This document shows positions 10,268-19,869 of a stretch of DNA of 64,000 nucleotides, in pieces. Under the pieces are notes generated by a model. It ran no database searches. It was given only the letters and a program-made list of their open reading frames with translations, and was not told the origin of the DNA. Position 1 is the first letter of the stretch, and every line of letters starts with the position of its first letter. Location of the stretch: the NCBI RefSeq assembly GCF_016481305.1, contig NZ_JAENBO010000001.1, forward strand, positions 434,001 to 498,000. Reading direction: 5' to 3'. The translations under genes and the position numbers were made by a program. The DNA comes from Streptococcus pacificus (GTDB taxonomy: Bacteria; Bacillota; Bacilli; Lactobacillales; Streptococcaceae).

Positions 10268-11515
10268 ATGATTGAAACCAAGAAAGAGCAAGAACGAGTG
10301 ATATTATTAGGAGTGTCCTTGCCTGATGAGAAAAATTTTGAGATGTCGATGCTTGAGCTAGAACAATTAGCACAGACAGCCGGTGGACTTGTTATTGAAC
10401 GTCACTTTCAAAAAAGAGAAAGATACGATACTAGCACCTTTATTGGAAAAGGCAAACTTGAAGAGATTAAGCAAATAATTGATGCTCAAGAAATCGACAC
10501 TGTGATTGTTAATAATCGCCTAACACCAAGACAAAATATTAATCTTGAAACAAAACTTGGAGTTAAAGTGATTGATCGTATGCAATTGATTTTAGACATC
10601 TTTGCTATGAGAGCAAGAAGCCATGAGGGAAAGTTACAAGTGCAGCTTGCCCAACTAAAATATTTATTACCGAGATTAGTTGGCCAAGGAATTATGTTGA
10701 GTCGTCAAGCTGGTGGAATAGGAAGTCGTGGACCAGGGGAGAGTCAATTGGAATTAAACCGCCGGTCCATTAGAAATCAGATTACTGACATTGAACGAAA
10801 GTTAAAAACAGTTTCCAAGAACCGCCAAACAATTAGGGAAAAACGGGTTCGGTCAACGTCATTTGATATCGGCTTGATTGGCTATACCAATGCTGGTAAA
10901 TCTACTATCATGAATCTTTTAACTGAAAATAATCACTACGAGGCAGATGAGTTGTTTGCGACCCTAGATGCAACAACAAAACAAATTTACCTTAAAGACA
11001 GATTCCAAGCCACATTGACTGATACGGTTGGGTTTATCCAAGATTTGCCAACAGAGCTAGTTGCTGCATTTAAATCAACTCTAGAAGAAAGTCGTCAAGT
11101 AGACTTATTACTTCATGTCATTGATGCCAGTGACCCCAATTATCTTGAACAAGAAACAATTGTCTTAGAGTTATTAAAAGAGCTTGATATGGCTAATATT
11201 CCGAGACTAGCCATTTATAATAAAATGGATTTAGTCGATAATTTCGTGCCAAATCTTCATCCAAGCGTTATGGTTTGTGCTAAATCAGCTAAAGCTGCTC
11301 AAACAATTCGATCTGTCATTATTAGTGAAATCAAAAAACATTTTCAACCCTTTGAACTGACAATTTCATTAGAACAAAACCATCAGATCTTTGAGCTAAG
11401 TCAATTAGCACTAATTGACGAAATAAGTTTAGCAGAAGATAAGCAACAAATTAAAGGGTATATCTCGGAAAAAAATAAATGGAAAATTGAGGCACTCTAT
11501 CATGGATTATCTTAA
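10268..11515 (+). CDS. hflX: Ribosome-associated GTPase HflX
   Basis: GTPase that binds the 50S subunit and helps split or rescue stalled 70S ribosomes. 415 aa. The N-terminal HflX domain (about 1-190) includes the GGIGSRGPGESQLE signature. The G domain follows: G1 GYTNAGKST (near 205), G3 DTVGF, G4 NKMD and a G5-like CAKSAK. AGGAGG lies upstream of the ATG. It heads a run of closely spaced genes through the 16.4 kb position. Confidence 0.96.
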   Translation: MIETKKEQERVILLGVSLPDEKNFEMSMLELEQLAQTAGGLVIERHFQKRERYDTSTFIGKGKLEEIKQIIDAQEIDTVIVNNRLTPRQNINLETKLGVKVIDRMQLILDIFAMRARSHEGKLQVQLAQLKYLLPRLVGQGIMLSRQAGGIGSRGPGESQLELNRRSIRNQITDIERKLKTVSKNRQTIREKRVRSTSFDIGLIGYTNAGKSTIMNLLTENNHYEADELFATLDATTKQIYLKDRFQATLTDTVGFIQDLPTELVAAFKSTLEESRQVDLLLHVIDASDPNYLEQETIVLELLKELDMANIPRLAIYNKMDLVDNFVPNLHPSVMVCAKSAKAAQTIRSVIISEIKKHFQPFELTISLEQNHQIFELSQLALIDEISLAEDKQQIKGYISEKNKWKIEALYHGLS

Positions 11516-12140
11516 ATTGGCAATGACTTATGGTGGTTTTACCAGTCTTGATCATAATTACTTAAAGCAAGTCTTTAACCACTTAGATGAAAAAGACATT
11601 ATTTCCTTTATTACGCCACCACCAAGTGTGATCAATGCTTATTTTTCTGAAATTTATCAAAAACAATCGCCTAAGGCGGCTACTGATTATTATTTTCAAC
11701 TAAGCAAAGCACTTCATTTGTTTAATGAACATCCAAGCTTTGAAGAGAAAACCCCTTTTGTGCGCTTAAATCTATCAGGAGAAGCTTATGGTTTTTCTTA
11801 TGAAAACGAGAAGGAAATTGCCCAAGTTTTTAGTGAACAACCGACAGAGATTACTGAGAAATTACTATTAAAGATTGCCCAAATCTTCCCTCACTATAAA
11901 GTGTTTGTGGAAAATAATATGATTAAAATGATGGCAAAAGAATTTGATGAAACAGATGCAAAGCTCGTTTCTCAAACAGAATTCTTAGTTACTGATATTA
12001 AGCAATTGAAAGATAATGTTATTGAAATTGCAAGTTTTAATGAAGATGAGTTGTTAGAAGCTGCTCAAGCTTATTCAGGAAAAAGATATTACCAATTTAA
12101 CCAAAGACAGGCAATTGTTTATATTGACACCAATTATTAG
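11502..12140 (+). CDS. Conserved streptococcal protein of unknown function between hflX and rnz
   Basis: About 212 aa, soluble, without signal peptide or membrane segment. It overlaps the end of hflX by 14 bases. I chose ATG 11502 (MDYLKLAMTYGGFTSLDHN) because GAGG lies at 11489-11492, nine bases upstream; an in-frame TTG at 11487 would add five residues. The central part contains FITPPPSVINAYFSEIYQ and FVRLNLSGEAYGF. I recognise it as a gene kept at this position in streptococci but know no function. Older annotations that call it a cystathionine beta-lyase are not supported here, since no PLP-lysine motif is visible. Confidence 0.85.
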   Translation: MDYLKLAMTYGGFTSLDHNYLKQVFNHLDEKDIISFITPPPSVINAYFSEIYQKQSPKAATDYYFQLSKALHLFNEHPSFEEKTPFVRLNLSGEAYGFSYENEKEIAQVFSEQPTEITEKLLLKIAQIFPHYKVFVENNMIKMMAKEFDETDAKLVSQTEFLVTDIKQLKDNVIEIASFNEDELLEAAQAYSGKRYYQFNQRQAIVYIDTNY

Positions 12141-12165
12141 TAAAAATTAGAAAGTATAGAGATGT

Positions 12166-13098
12166 ATGGAAATTCAATTTTTAGGTACAAGTGCTGGTCA
12201 GCCCTCAAAAGCAAGAAACGTTTCTAGTCTTGTTTTAAAGTTACTCGATGAAATAAATGAGATTTGGATGTTTGATTGTGGTGAAGGCACTCAAAGACAA
12301 ATTTTAGAAACAACGATTAAACCGAGAAAAGTAAGGAAAATTTTTATCAGTCACTTGCATGGCGATCATGTTCTTGGTCTTCCAGGTTTTTTATCGAGTC
12401 GTGCTTTTCAAGCAAACGATGAGCAAACAGATATCGATATTTTTGGTCCAGTGGGTATTAGAAGTTATGTTCTATCTAGCTTACGTGTGACAGGTTCTCG
12501 TCTCCCTTACCGGATTCACTTCCATGAATTAGAGGAAAAACAATTAGGTAAGATATTTGAATCTGAAAAATTTATCGTTTTTGCCGAAAAACTTGATCAT
12601 AGTATTCTTAGCATAGGGTACCGCGTTATGCAAAAAGATTTAGAAGGCACACTAGATGCGGAAGGTCTAAAAAAAGCAGGTGTTCCTTTTGGACCATTAT
12701 TTGGACAAATTAAAAACGGGAACAATGTCACACTTGCTAATGGTGAAATCATTTATGCTAAGGACTATCTATCAGCTCCTAAAAAGGGAAAAGTGATTAC
12801 TATTTTAGGCGATACAAGAAAAACCGATGCCAGCATTCGATTAGCCTTAGGCGCTGATGTTTTAGTCCATGAGTCAACCTACGGTAAGGGTGATGAACAA
12901 ATTGCTAGAAATCATGCCCACTCAACCAATATGCAAGCTGCCCAAGTGGCTAAAGCAGCTGGTGTCAAACAATTATTATTGAATCACGTGAGTGCTCGTT
13001 TTTTATCAAAGGACATTCGTCAATTAGAAAAAGATGCCAAAACGATTTTCGAAAACACCCATGTGGTTAAGGATTTAGAAGAGATTAGAATCAAATGA
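12166..13098 (+). CDS. rnz: Ribonuclease Z (tRNA 3' endonuclease)
   Basis: Metallo-beta-lactamase-fold enzyme that removes 3' trailers from CCA-less tRNA precursors. 310 aa, normal for RNase Z. The zinc motif SHLHGDH is near residues 62-68 and is followed by [19 protein letters not shown] and ARNHAHST carry further metal ligands, and NHVSARF ends the catalytic core. It sits 25 bases after the preceding gene and overlaps the following SDR gene by four bases. Confidence 0.97.
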   Translation: MEIQFLGTSAGQPSKARNVSSLVLKLLDEINEIWMFDCGEGTQRQILETTIKPRKVRKIFISHLHGDHVLGLPGFLSSRAFQANDEQTDIDIFGPVGIRSYVLSSLRVTGSRLPYRIHFHELEEKQLGKIFESEKFIVFAEKLDHSILSIGYRVMQKDLEGTLDAEGLKKAGVPFGPLFGQIKNGNNVTLANGEIIYAKDYLSAPKKGKVITILGDTRKTDASIRLALGADVLVHESTYGKGDEQIARNHAHSTNMQAAQVAKAAGVKQLLLNHVSARFLSKDIRQLEKDAKTIFENTHVVKDLEEIRIK

Positions 13099-13868
13099 AT
13101 AAAACACAATCAAGAGTTATTGTCATCACAGGTGCCAGCGGTGGATTAGCACAAGCTATTGTTCATCAATTACCGACTAGTGACAAATTGATTTTACTAA
13201 GCCGTCAGAAAGAAAAACTCCATCAAATTTATGGTGAATCGAATCACCTTTTTTTCAAGTCCCCTAATATTCGTGATGACCATGCTATTAAGGCGATTGT
13301 AGAAGAGATTTATCAAGAGTTTGGTCAAGTTGATGTTATGATAAACAATGCAGGCTTTGGTGAATTTAAAAACTTTAACGCTTTTGAAACTAATGAAACA
13401 AGAGAAATGTTTGATGTTAATACTATTGCGACCATTCAATTTTCGAGATTAGTCGGTGAAAAAATGGCTCAAAAAAAGCACGGCCATATTATCAATATTG
13501 CCAGTATGGCGGGGCTTATTGCGTCAAACAAATCAAGCGTTTACTCCGCAACAAAGTTTGCTGTGATTGGTTTTTCAAATGCGCTTCGACTTGAACTTGC
13601 TAACGATAAAGTCTATGTGACTACTGTTAATCCAGGGCCAATTGAGACCAATTTTTTTGATAGAGCAGATCCAGATGGTAGTTATTTAAAAACGGTGGAA
13701 AAATTTACTCTAAAACCTGATAAAGTGGCTTCAAAAATCATTAAAATCATGGGAACCAATAAACGTGAGCTAAATCTACCATTCCTTTTAAACATTGCTC
13801 ATAAATGTTATGTCTTGTTCCCTAAACTATCTGATATGTTAGCAAGGAAGGTTTTTAATTTTAAATGA
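13095..13868 (+). CDS. Short-chain dehydrogenase/reductase
   Basis: 257 aa classical SDR. The nucleotide-binding motif [12 protein letters not shown] (residues 11-22, TGxxxGxx) is present, as are NNAGFG (near 85) and the catalytic set S-Y-K in [21 protein letters not shown]. The substrate is unknown. ATGA overlaps couple it to rnz upstream and recJ downstream. The position between rnz and recJ is, as I recall, conserved in streptococci, suggesting a housekeeping role. Confidence 0.9.
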   Translation: MNKTQSRVIVITGASGGLAQAIVHQLPTSDKLILLSRQKEKLHQIYGESNHLFFKSPNIRDDHAIKAIVEEIYQEFGQVDVMINNAGFGEFKNFNAFETNETREMFDVNTIATIQFSRLVGEKMAQKKHGHIINIASMAGLIASNKSSVYSATKFAVIGFSNALRLELANDKVYVTTVNPGPIETNFFDRADPDGSYLKTVEKFTLKPDKVASKIIKIMGTNKRELNLPFLLNIAHKCYVLFPKLSDMLARKVFNFK

Positions 13869-16066
13869 TCACACCTAAATATAATTGGCTATTACCACAA
13901 GAAGAGTCTTTGAATGATACTAGTAAGCTTTTTAAAAAAGAAGGTCTTAGTTTATTAGCTGGTCAAATTCTCTATCGTAGAGGAGTTAACACTCAAGAAG
14001 CATTAAGAGACTTTCTATCAACAGATATCTCACAGCTGCATGATCCCTACTTATTAAACGATATGAAAAAGGCAGTTGATCGGATTCGTCAAGCTGTTGA
14101 AACCAATGAAAAGATTTTGGTTTATGGTGATTATGACGCAGATGGGATGACTGCTGCCTCAATTTTAAAAGAAACCTTCGAAGCCATGGGTGCTGAAAGT
14201 TTGATTTATTTGCCTAATCGTTTTGTTGATGGTTATGGCCCAAATAAAAGCATTTATCAGTATTATATCGAACAAGAACAAGTCACACTTATTGTGACAG
14301 TTGATAATGGCGTATCTGGTCATGAAGCTATCTCTTATGCTAACGAGGTGGGAGTTGATGTTATTGTGACGGATCATCATAGCATGCCACCTGAACTTCC
14401 TGACGCCTATGCTATTATCCATCCAGAACATAAAGGTGCAGACTATCCTTTTAAATACTTAGCAGGCTGTGGGGTGGCTTTTAAACTGGCTTGTGCCCTT
14501 TTGGAAACTATTCCAGCCGAATTGTTAGACTTAGTAGCGATTGGAACCATTGCTGATATGGTCAGCCTAACTGGTGAAAACCGAACCCTCGTTAAAATGG
14601 GTTTAAGTGTTCTAAAAGATACTGAGCGTTTAGGGTTGTTAGAATTGCTTAACTTAGCTAATGTTGAAAGAGACAGTATCACCGAAGAAACGATTGGCTT
14701 TGTTTTAGCACCTCAATTAAACGCTTTAGGAAGACTGGATGATCCAAATCCTGCTATTGAGTTACTTACTGGTTTTGATGAAGAAGAAACCCAGCAAATT
14801 GCTCTAATGATTCAAGAAAAAAATGAAGAGCGAAAAATCCTAGTACAATCTATTTTTGATGAAGCGATGCAAATGGTTGATCCTTCAAAGCCTATTCAAA
14901 TTTTAGCAAAAGAAGGCTGGCATCCTGGAGTGCTTGGGATTGTTGCCGGACGGATTTTAGAAAAAATTAGCCAACCAGTTATTGTTCTCACCATTGATGG
15001 AGACACAGCAAAAGGAAGTGGTAGAAGTCCTGATAGTTTTAATCTCTTTGAAGTATTAAACAAGCAAGGTGATTTATTTATTGCCTTTGGTGGCCATAGT
15101 GGTGCGGCCGGCATGACGATTGCAGTCAGTCAACTAGAGTCTTTAACAAAAGCAATAATAGATGATATCTATGACAATAACCTTCAATCCTCTCAAAAAA
15201 ATACACTTGATATTGATGGCGAGTTAGATCTTGCCAGTATTGATTTTCCCTTGTTGAAAAGTTTTGACCAATTAGCCCCTTTTGGCATGGATAACAAAAA
15301 ACCAACTTTTTTGATTAAAGATTTTGTAGTCAAATCTGTTAGAACAATGGGAGCTGGGAATAGTCACCTTAAACTAAGAATTACTCAGGCCAATGTTGAC
15401 TGTGATGTGGTTGCCTTTCAATTAGGTCATTTAGCACAAGAATTTCAGCAACTACAAAATATTGAGATGGTTGTGACATTATCCGTTAACAAATGGAATG
15501 GCAACACCACCATTCAGTTGATGCTTGTTGATGCAAGAGTTGAAGGGGTTCAACTAATTGATATAAGGGCTAAAAAAGCTTATTTGCCTTCTGATGTTCC
15601 AAGTATTAATGAAACACCTGATAGTAAGATAGTGCTTGTTGCTGACATTCCTGAGCAGGAAGAGACTCTAAAAGATTTGTTTATCAAGCATGATTATGAG
15701 GCAATTTATTTTAAAAATACGATTAAAAATCCTTATTACCTGACAGGGTATGGCACACGAGAACAGTTTGCTCACCTCTACAAAACAATTTTCCAGTTTG
15801 AAAGCTTTGACATTCGTCATAAACTTAATCAATTGTCAGAATACTTAACAATTCCTAAGATATTACTGATTAAAATGATACAAATATTTGAGGAACTTGA
15901 CTTTGTCACTATTTCAGATGGCGTGATGACTGTTAACAAAACAGCTCGAAAACGTGGCATTGCTGAAAGTAAGATCTATCAAGAGTTGAAAAAAACAGTC
16001 AAGTTTCAGGAACTAATGGCTTTAGGAAGTCCTGAAGAAATTTATTACTATTTGAGAGGAAAGTAA
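13865..16066 (+). CDS. recJ: Single-stranded-DNA-specific exonuclease RecJ
   Basis: 5'-3' ssDNA exonuclease of recombination and mismatch repair. 733 aa, the long Gram-positive form with an extra C-terminal domain (after about residue 560). DHH-family motifs: VYGDYDADGMTAASIL (near 80), VTVDNG, VTDHHSMPPELP (the DHH box), and the DHHA1 segment FGGHSGAAGMTI (near 410). The OB-fold region follows. The start overlaps the SDR stop (ATGA). Confidence 0.97.
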   Translation: MITPKYNWLLPQEESLNDTSKLFKKEGLSLLAGQILYRRGVNTQEALRDFLSTDISQLHDPYLLNDMKKAVDRIRQAVETNEKILVYGDYDADGMTAASILKETFEAMGAESLIYLPNRFVDGYGPNKSIYQYYIEQEQVTLIVTVDNGVSGHEAISYANEVGVDVIVTDHHSMPPELPDAYAIIHPEHKGADYPFKYLAGCGVAFKLACALLETIPAELLDLVAIGTIADMVSLTGENRTLVKMGLSVLKDTERLGLLELLNLANVERDSITEETIGFVLAPQLNALGRLDDPNPAIELLTGFDEEETQQIALMIQEKNEERKILVQSIFDEAMQMVDPSKPIQILAKEGWHPGVLGIVAGRILEKISQPVIVLTIDGDTAKGSGRSPDSFNLFEVLNKQGDLFIAFGGHSGAAGMTIAVSQLESLTKAIIDDIYDNNLQSSQKNTLDIDGELDLASIDFPLLKSFDQLAPFGMDNKKPTFLIKDFVVKSVRTMGAGNSHLKLRITQANVDCDVVAFQLGHLAQEFQQLQNIEMVVTLSVNKWNGNTTIQLMLVDARVEGVQLIDIRAKKAYLPSDVPSINETPDSKIVLVADIPEQEETLKDLFIKHDYEAIYFKNTIKNPYYLTGYGTREQFAHLYKTIFQFESFDIRHKLNQLSEYLTIPKILLIKMIQIFEELDFVTISDGVMTVNKTARKRGIAESKIYQELKKTVKFQELMALGSPEEIYYYLRGK

Positions 16067-16067
16067 C

Positions 16068-16430
16068 ATGAGACTATGGCACGAAGCATTAATTGCTAAA
16101 CTACCAAGGCAACAACTCTTAGGTCAACATAGGGAATGCGCAGCACTAAGAGGTGCTGGTTGGGGAAAGAAACACGCAACAGTAAACTATGTCTTTACTC
16201 ACAGTCCTTATAAATTGTTTCAATACCATCAGTTGATTATGACAGAGATGCAAAAAAGAGGCTATAAGCCTGATCTTCTTTGGTGTGATCCATTATATAG
16301 AGGAAAAAACGTCCCATCTTATGATAGCTTAGATGAAGTGGCACTAAGTCATCCCATTTATCCTGAGCATGATGCGACTTATCTTGACGAGTGTTTAAAA
16401 AACCTTGAAAGCAAAGATATTTTTTTATAA
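16068..16430 (+). CDS. Pyrimidine-dimer glycosylase/endonuclease V-like protein
   Basis: 120 aa, one base after the recJ stop. The N-terminus MRLWHEALIAKLPRQQLLGQ followed by HRECAALRG resembles the T4 endonuclease V family (Pyr_excise). The catalytic glutamate aligns: T4 Glu23 lies in YRE, and here Glu23 lies in HRE at the same position. The T4 nucleophile Thr2 is Arg2 here, so the chemistry may differ or the protein may not be an active glycosylase. HATVNYVFTHSPYKLF and DLLWCDPLYRG are the other conserved-looking blocks. Position after recJ fits a DNA repair role, but function is unproven. Confidence 0.75.
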   Translation: MRLWHEALIAKLPRQQLLGQHRECAALRGAGWGKKHATVNYVFTHSPYKLFQYHQLIMTEMQKRGYKPDLLWCDPLYRGKNVPSYDSLDEVALSHPIYPEHDATYLDECLKNLESKDIFL

Positions 16431-16459
16431 CTTGCTAAATTTACCATTTACGCATTTCG

Positions 16460-16468
16460 TGGTATAAT
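16460..16468 (+). promoter_or_regulatory. Extended -10 promoter of apt
   Basis: TGG directly followed by TATAAT (16463-16468), 45 bases before the chosen apt ATG at 16513. No clear -35 is seen. Confidence 0.6.
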
Positions 16469-16512
16469 ATAGCGTAAACTATTTTTTGGCAACTGCCCTA
16501 GAAAGATTTAAA

Positions 16513-17025
16513 ATGAATTTAAAAGATTATATTGCAACAATTAAAGATTACCCAAAAGAAGGTATTGAATTTAGAGATATTAGTCCCTTAATGGCTGATG
16601 GCAATGCTTATAGCTATGCTATTCGCGACATTGTTCAGTACGCTACTGACAAAAAAATTGACATGATTGTTGGGCCAGAAGCGCGTGGTTTCATTGTTGG
16701 TTGTCCAGTTGCTTTTGAACTTGGTATTGGTTTTGCACCAGTTCGTAAACCTGGCAAATTACCTCGTGAAGTCATTTCAGCTGACTACGAAAAAGAATAT
16801 GGTATTGATACTTTAACCATGCATGCTGACGCTATTAAACCAGGACAAAGAGTTTTAATTGTGGATGACTTATTAGCCACTGGTGGTACTGTTAAAGCTA
16901 CCATCGAACTCGTTGAAAAAATGGGTGGTGTTGTTGCAGGGTGCGCCTTTTTGATTGAATTAGACGAATTAAAAGGACGTCAAGCCATTGGTGATTACGA
17001 TTATAAAGTATTGATGCATTTTTAA
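16513..17025 (+). CDS. apt: Adenine phosphoribosyltransferase
   Basis: Purine salvage: adenine plus PRPP to AMP. I chose ATG 16513 ([20 protein letters not shown], 170 aa), which matches the family N-terminus; an in-frame TTG at 16486 would add nine residues close to the promoter. GPEARGF is near residue 57, and the PRPP-binding loop [13 protein letters not shown] is near 115-127. Transcribed from its own extended -10 promoter and perhaps reading on into dnaD. Confidence 0.96.
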   Translation: MNLKDYIATIKDYPKEGIEFRDISPLMADGNAYSYAIRDIVQYATDKKIDMIVGPEARGFIVGCPVAFELGIGFAPVRKPGKLPREVISADYEKEYGIDTLTMHADAIKPGQRVLIVDDLLATGGTVKATIELVEKMGGVVAGCAFLIELDELKGRQAIGDYDYKVLMHF

Positions 17026-17072
17026 TCACTGAAAAAGAAGTTGTTTGCTTAAAAGTAAAGGATTGTGTTGTC

Positions 17073-17759
17073 ATGAGTTTTTCAAAAGCCTTTGATTCTG
17101 GTACATTGGTGCTACCAAGTGAGTTATTATTTCATTTTCATGAGATTTTTGAAAATGTTGATGATTATTTAGTCTGGCAATTTTTCTATCTGCAAAATAC
17201 ATCAAAAATTGAAGAAATTGCTCCAAGTCATATCGCTAAAGCTATTGGTAAAACCGTTCTTGATGTCAATCGTTCTATTTCCAGTTTAAAAAATGCTGAA
17301 CTATTAGAGATTAGAACGATTGAACTTGCTGGAGATAGTGAAATTATTTTTGATGCTAGTCCGGCTTTAAAGAAACTAGACGAGCTCTTTCAAACACAAG
17401 ATGTTTCTTTGCTTGAATCAGATAGCCAAGAACCGACTAACATTATCAAACCACTAGTTGAGAGTTTTGAAAAAGAACTTGGTCGTATGCTTAGTCCTTT
17501 TGAATTAGAAGATTTAACCAAATTGGTCAATGAAGACAAGACTGATCCTGAGATTATTCTTGCTGCTTTAAAAGAGGCAGTGTTTAACGGCAAAACCAAT
17601 TGGAAATACATTCAAGCTATTCTTAGAAATTGGCGTAGAGAAGGAATAACCACTCTTCGTCAAGTAGAAGAAAAAAGAAGAGCAAGAGAAGAAGCAGACC
17701 CTAAAAATGTTGCCATTTCAGATGATTTTAAAACTGCTTTAAATTTATGGAGTGATTAA
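17073..17759 (+). CDS. dnaD: DnaD-domain replication initiation protein
   Basis: Primosomal protein that helps load the replicative helicase in Firmicutes. 228 aa. The N-terminal winged-helix region (about 1-115) is followed by a DnaD/DnaB-2 domain (about 130-205) with the YxxxIxxxW motif as WKYIQAILRNWRREGI. AAAGGA lies upstream of the ATG. The stop overlaps the nth start by one base (TAATG), the standard dnaD-nth pairing. Confidence 0.94.
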   Translation: MSFSKAFDSGTLVLPSELLFHFHEIFENVDDYLVWQFFYLQNTSKIEEIAPSHIAKAIGKTVLDVNRSISSLKNAELLEIRTIELAGDSEIIFDASPALKKLDELFQTQDVSLLESDSQEPTNIIKPLVESFEKELGRMLSPFELEDLTKLVNEDKTDPEIILAALKEAVFNGKTNWKYIQAILRNWRREGITTLRQVEEKRRAREEADPKNVAISDDFKTALNLWSD

Positions 17760-18409
17760 TGAGAATTGGTAGAGAACGCTTAAAGAAAGTTTTAGCCATT
17801 ATTGGTGAGCTTTTTCCCAATGCTCATGGTGAACTAACCTATAATACCCCTTTTCAATTATTAGTAGCAGTCATCTTGTCTGCACAAACAACTGATAAAG
17901 CTGTTAATAAGGTAACTCCAAATTTATGGGAACGTTACCCTGAGATTACTGATTTAGCACAGGCAGATATTACTGAAGTTGAAAGTTATATCAAACATAT
18001 AGGTTTATACAAAACAAAAGCAAAAAATATTGTTAAAACTGCTCAGCTGGTTTTAGAAAAGTTTGATGGAAAGCTTCCTAAAACACACAAAGAATTAGAA
18101 AGCTTACCTGGTGTTGGTCGAAAAACAGCTAATGTTACTCTGGCTGAAATATACAAAATACCTGCCATTGCTGTTGACACCCATGTCGCAAGAATCGCTA
18201 AAAGATTGAATATTTCGTCTCCTACAGCAGATGTTGTAGAAATTGAGCAAGACTTGATGAAAAAAGTTCCAAAAAAAGATTGGATTGTTACTCACCATCG
18301 CTTAATCTTTTTTGGTCGCTATCATTGTCTTGCTAAAAACCCTAAATGTGACATCTGTCCTGTTCAACAATATTGCAAGTATTATAAGGAAACTTATGGA
18401 AGAAATTAA
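17759..18409 (+). CDS. nth: Endonuclease III (DNA glycosylase/AP lyase)
   Basis: Removes oxidised pyrimidines and cleaves AP sites. 216 aa. The helix-hairpin-helix with the catalytic lysine is LPGVGRKTANV (near 115-125), and the catalytic aspartate lies in VDTHVARIAKRL (near 140). The C-terminal [4Fe-4S] motif C-x6-C-x2-C-x5-C is complete (CLAKNPKCDICPVQQYC). Overlaps dnaD by one base and trmK by 14. Confidence 0.97.
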   Translation: MRIGRERLKKVLAIIGELFPNAHGELTYNTPFQLLVAVILSAQTTDKAVNKVTPNLWERYPEITDLAQADITEVESYIKHIGLYKTKAKNIVKTAQLVLEKFDGKLPKTHKELESLPGVGRKTANVTLAEIYKIPAIAVDTHVARIAKRLNISSPTADVVEIEQDLMKKVPKKDWIVTHHRLIFFGRYHCLAKNPKCDICPVQQYCKYYKETYGRN

Positions 18410-19082
18410 TCTCTCAAAACGCTTAAAAGAAGTCGCAAGCTTGGTACCTGTAGGTAGCAAGCTTCTTGATGTTGGAAGTGATCATGCTTACTTACCTATT
18501 TACCTTATCCAGCAGCAAAAAATAAGAAGTGCTATTGCTGGTGAAGTGGTTCAAGGTCCCTTTGAATCAGCTTTGTCAAATGTTAAAGCCAATCATTTAG
18601 AAGGTTTTATAAGCGTTAAATTGGCTAATGGTTTAGATGCTCTTGAGATTACTGAACAAGTGTCAGTTATTACTATTTGTGGCATGGGAGGTCGTTTAAT
18701 TTCTAGCATTCTAGAAAATGGTAAAGAAAAACTGGCTTCTATCACACAATTAATCTTACAACCAAACAATCGTGAAGAGGAATTGAGAAATTGGTTGGTT
18801 AATCATCAATTCACAATTATTGCTGAGAAGATTATTGAAGAAAATGGTAAAATTTATGAAATTATGGTAGCTAGACCAGGTCATTCACATTTAAACGAAC
18901 AAGAAAAACAATTTGGCCCTTTTCTTTCTCTCGAAAAATCGCCTATTTTTAAGAAAAAATGGCAAAAAGAGCAAAGAAAGTTGTTACTTGCTCTTGATCA
19001 AATTCCTCAAAGCTATCAAAGTGAAAGAGAGCAACTCTCTAAAAAAATTGAAATGATTAAGGAGATATTGGATGAAAGCTAA
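18396..19082 (+). CDS. trmK: tRNA (adenine(22)-N1)-methyltransferase TrmK
   Basis: SAM-dependent methylation of A22 in tRNA. I chose ATG 18396 ([17 protein letters not shown], 228 aa), with AAGGA at 18387-18391 as ribosome binding site; the frame is open further upstream inside nth but without support. The SAM site is [15 protein letters not shown] (near 22-36), and ICGMGGRLI and [11 protein letters not shown] are the other family motifs. It overlaps nth by 14 bases and the following gene by 11. Confidence 0.93.
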   Translation: MEEINLSKRLKEVASLVPVGSKLLDVGSDHAYLPIYLIQQQKIRSAIAGEVVQGPFESALSNVKANHLEGFISVKLANGLDALEITEQVSVITICGMGGRLISSILENGKEKLASITQLILQPNNREEELRNWLVNHQFTIIAEKIIEENGKIYEIMVARPGHSHLNEQEKQFGPFLSLEKSPIFKKKWQKEQRKLLLALDQIPQSYQSEREQLSKKIEMIKEILDES

Positions 19083-19860
19083 AGCCATTATTAATCGCTA
19101 TGAAGTATTTTGCCCACAAGAATTGTCCCTTGAAGGTGATATTTCTGGTCTACAGATTGGTCGTTTAGACAAAGAAGTTTCTAAAGTAATGATAGCTCTT
19201 GACGTTAGAGAAACAACTGTTGCTGAAGCCATCGAAAAAAAGGTCGACCTATTGATTGTTAAACATGCGCCAATTTTTAAACCCTTAACCAATTTAATTG
19301 CCAGCCCTAAAAATAACATCTATCTTGATTTGATTAAACATGATATTGCTGTGTATGTCAGTCACACTAATATTGATGTTGTTGAAGATGGCTTAAATGA
19401 TTGGTTTTGTGAGTTGTTAGATATTCATGATACTAGCTATCTAAGTGAGACTAAAGAGGGCTATGGGATTGGACGCGTCGGTGAAATTACGCCAATCTCT
19501 TTTGAAGACTTAGCTAGAAAAGTATCTCATGTTTTTGACTTGGATAGTGTGCGTTTAGTCAGTTATGATCATGATAATCAGATGATTTCACGTGTGGCCA
19601 TTTGCGGTGGAAGTGCCCAAAATTTCTATCAAGAAGCCATCGCTAAAGGGGCACAAGTTTATATTACAGGTGATATCTACTATCACACAGCTCAAGAAAT
19701 GTTAACGGAAGGTCTTTTAGCCATTGATCCTGGACATCATATAGAAGTCTTGTTTGTTAAAAAATTACATGAAAAATTTGAAGCTTGGAAGAAAGAAAAC
19801 GATTGGGCAGTAGATTTTATTGAAAGTCAAGCCAATACTAATCCGTTTTATCATCTCTAG
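19072..19860 (+). CDS. Nif3-like dinuclear metal center protein
   Basis: 262 aa member of the Nif3/YqfO family, sometimes labelled GTP cyclohydrolase I type 2. Metal-ligand regions are [10 protein letters not shown] (near 63-72), [14 protein letters not shown] (near 97-110) and the C-terminal [10 protein letters not shown] (near 222). Its start lies inside trmK, and the trmK-Nif3 pair is conserved in Firmicutes, suggesting a role tied to tRNA or cofactor metabolism. The biochemical function is not settled. Confidence 0.9.
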   Translation: MKAKAIINRYEVFCPQELSLEGDISGLQIGRLDKEVSKVMIALDVRETTVAEAIEKKVDLLIVKHAPIFKPLTNLIASPKNNIYLDLIKHDIAVYVSHTNIDVVEDGLNDWFCELLDIHDTSYLSETKEGYGIGRVGEITPISFEDLARKVSHVFDLDSVRLVSYDHDNQMISRVAICGGSAQNFYQEAIAKGAQVYITGDIYYHTAQEMLTEGLLAIDPGHHIEVLFVKKLHEKFEAWKKENDWAVDFIESQANTNPFYHL

Positions 19861-19869
19861 GAGTTAACT

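Noticed and set aside
16486-16512. Longer N-terminus for apt from TTG 16486
   Set aside because: The start would lie about 17 bases after the -10 with no ribosome binding site, and family proteins begin at the MNLKDYI position.
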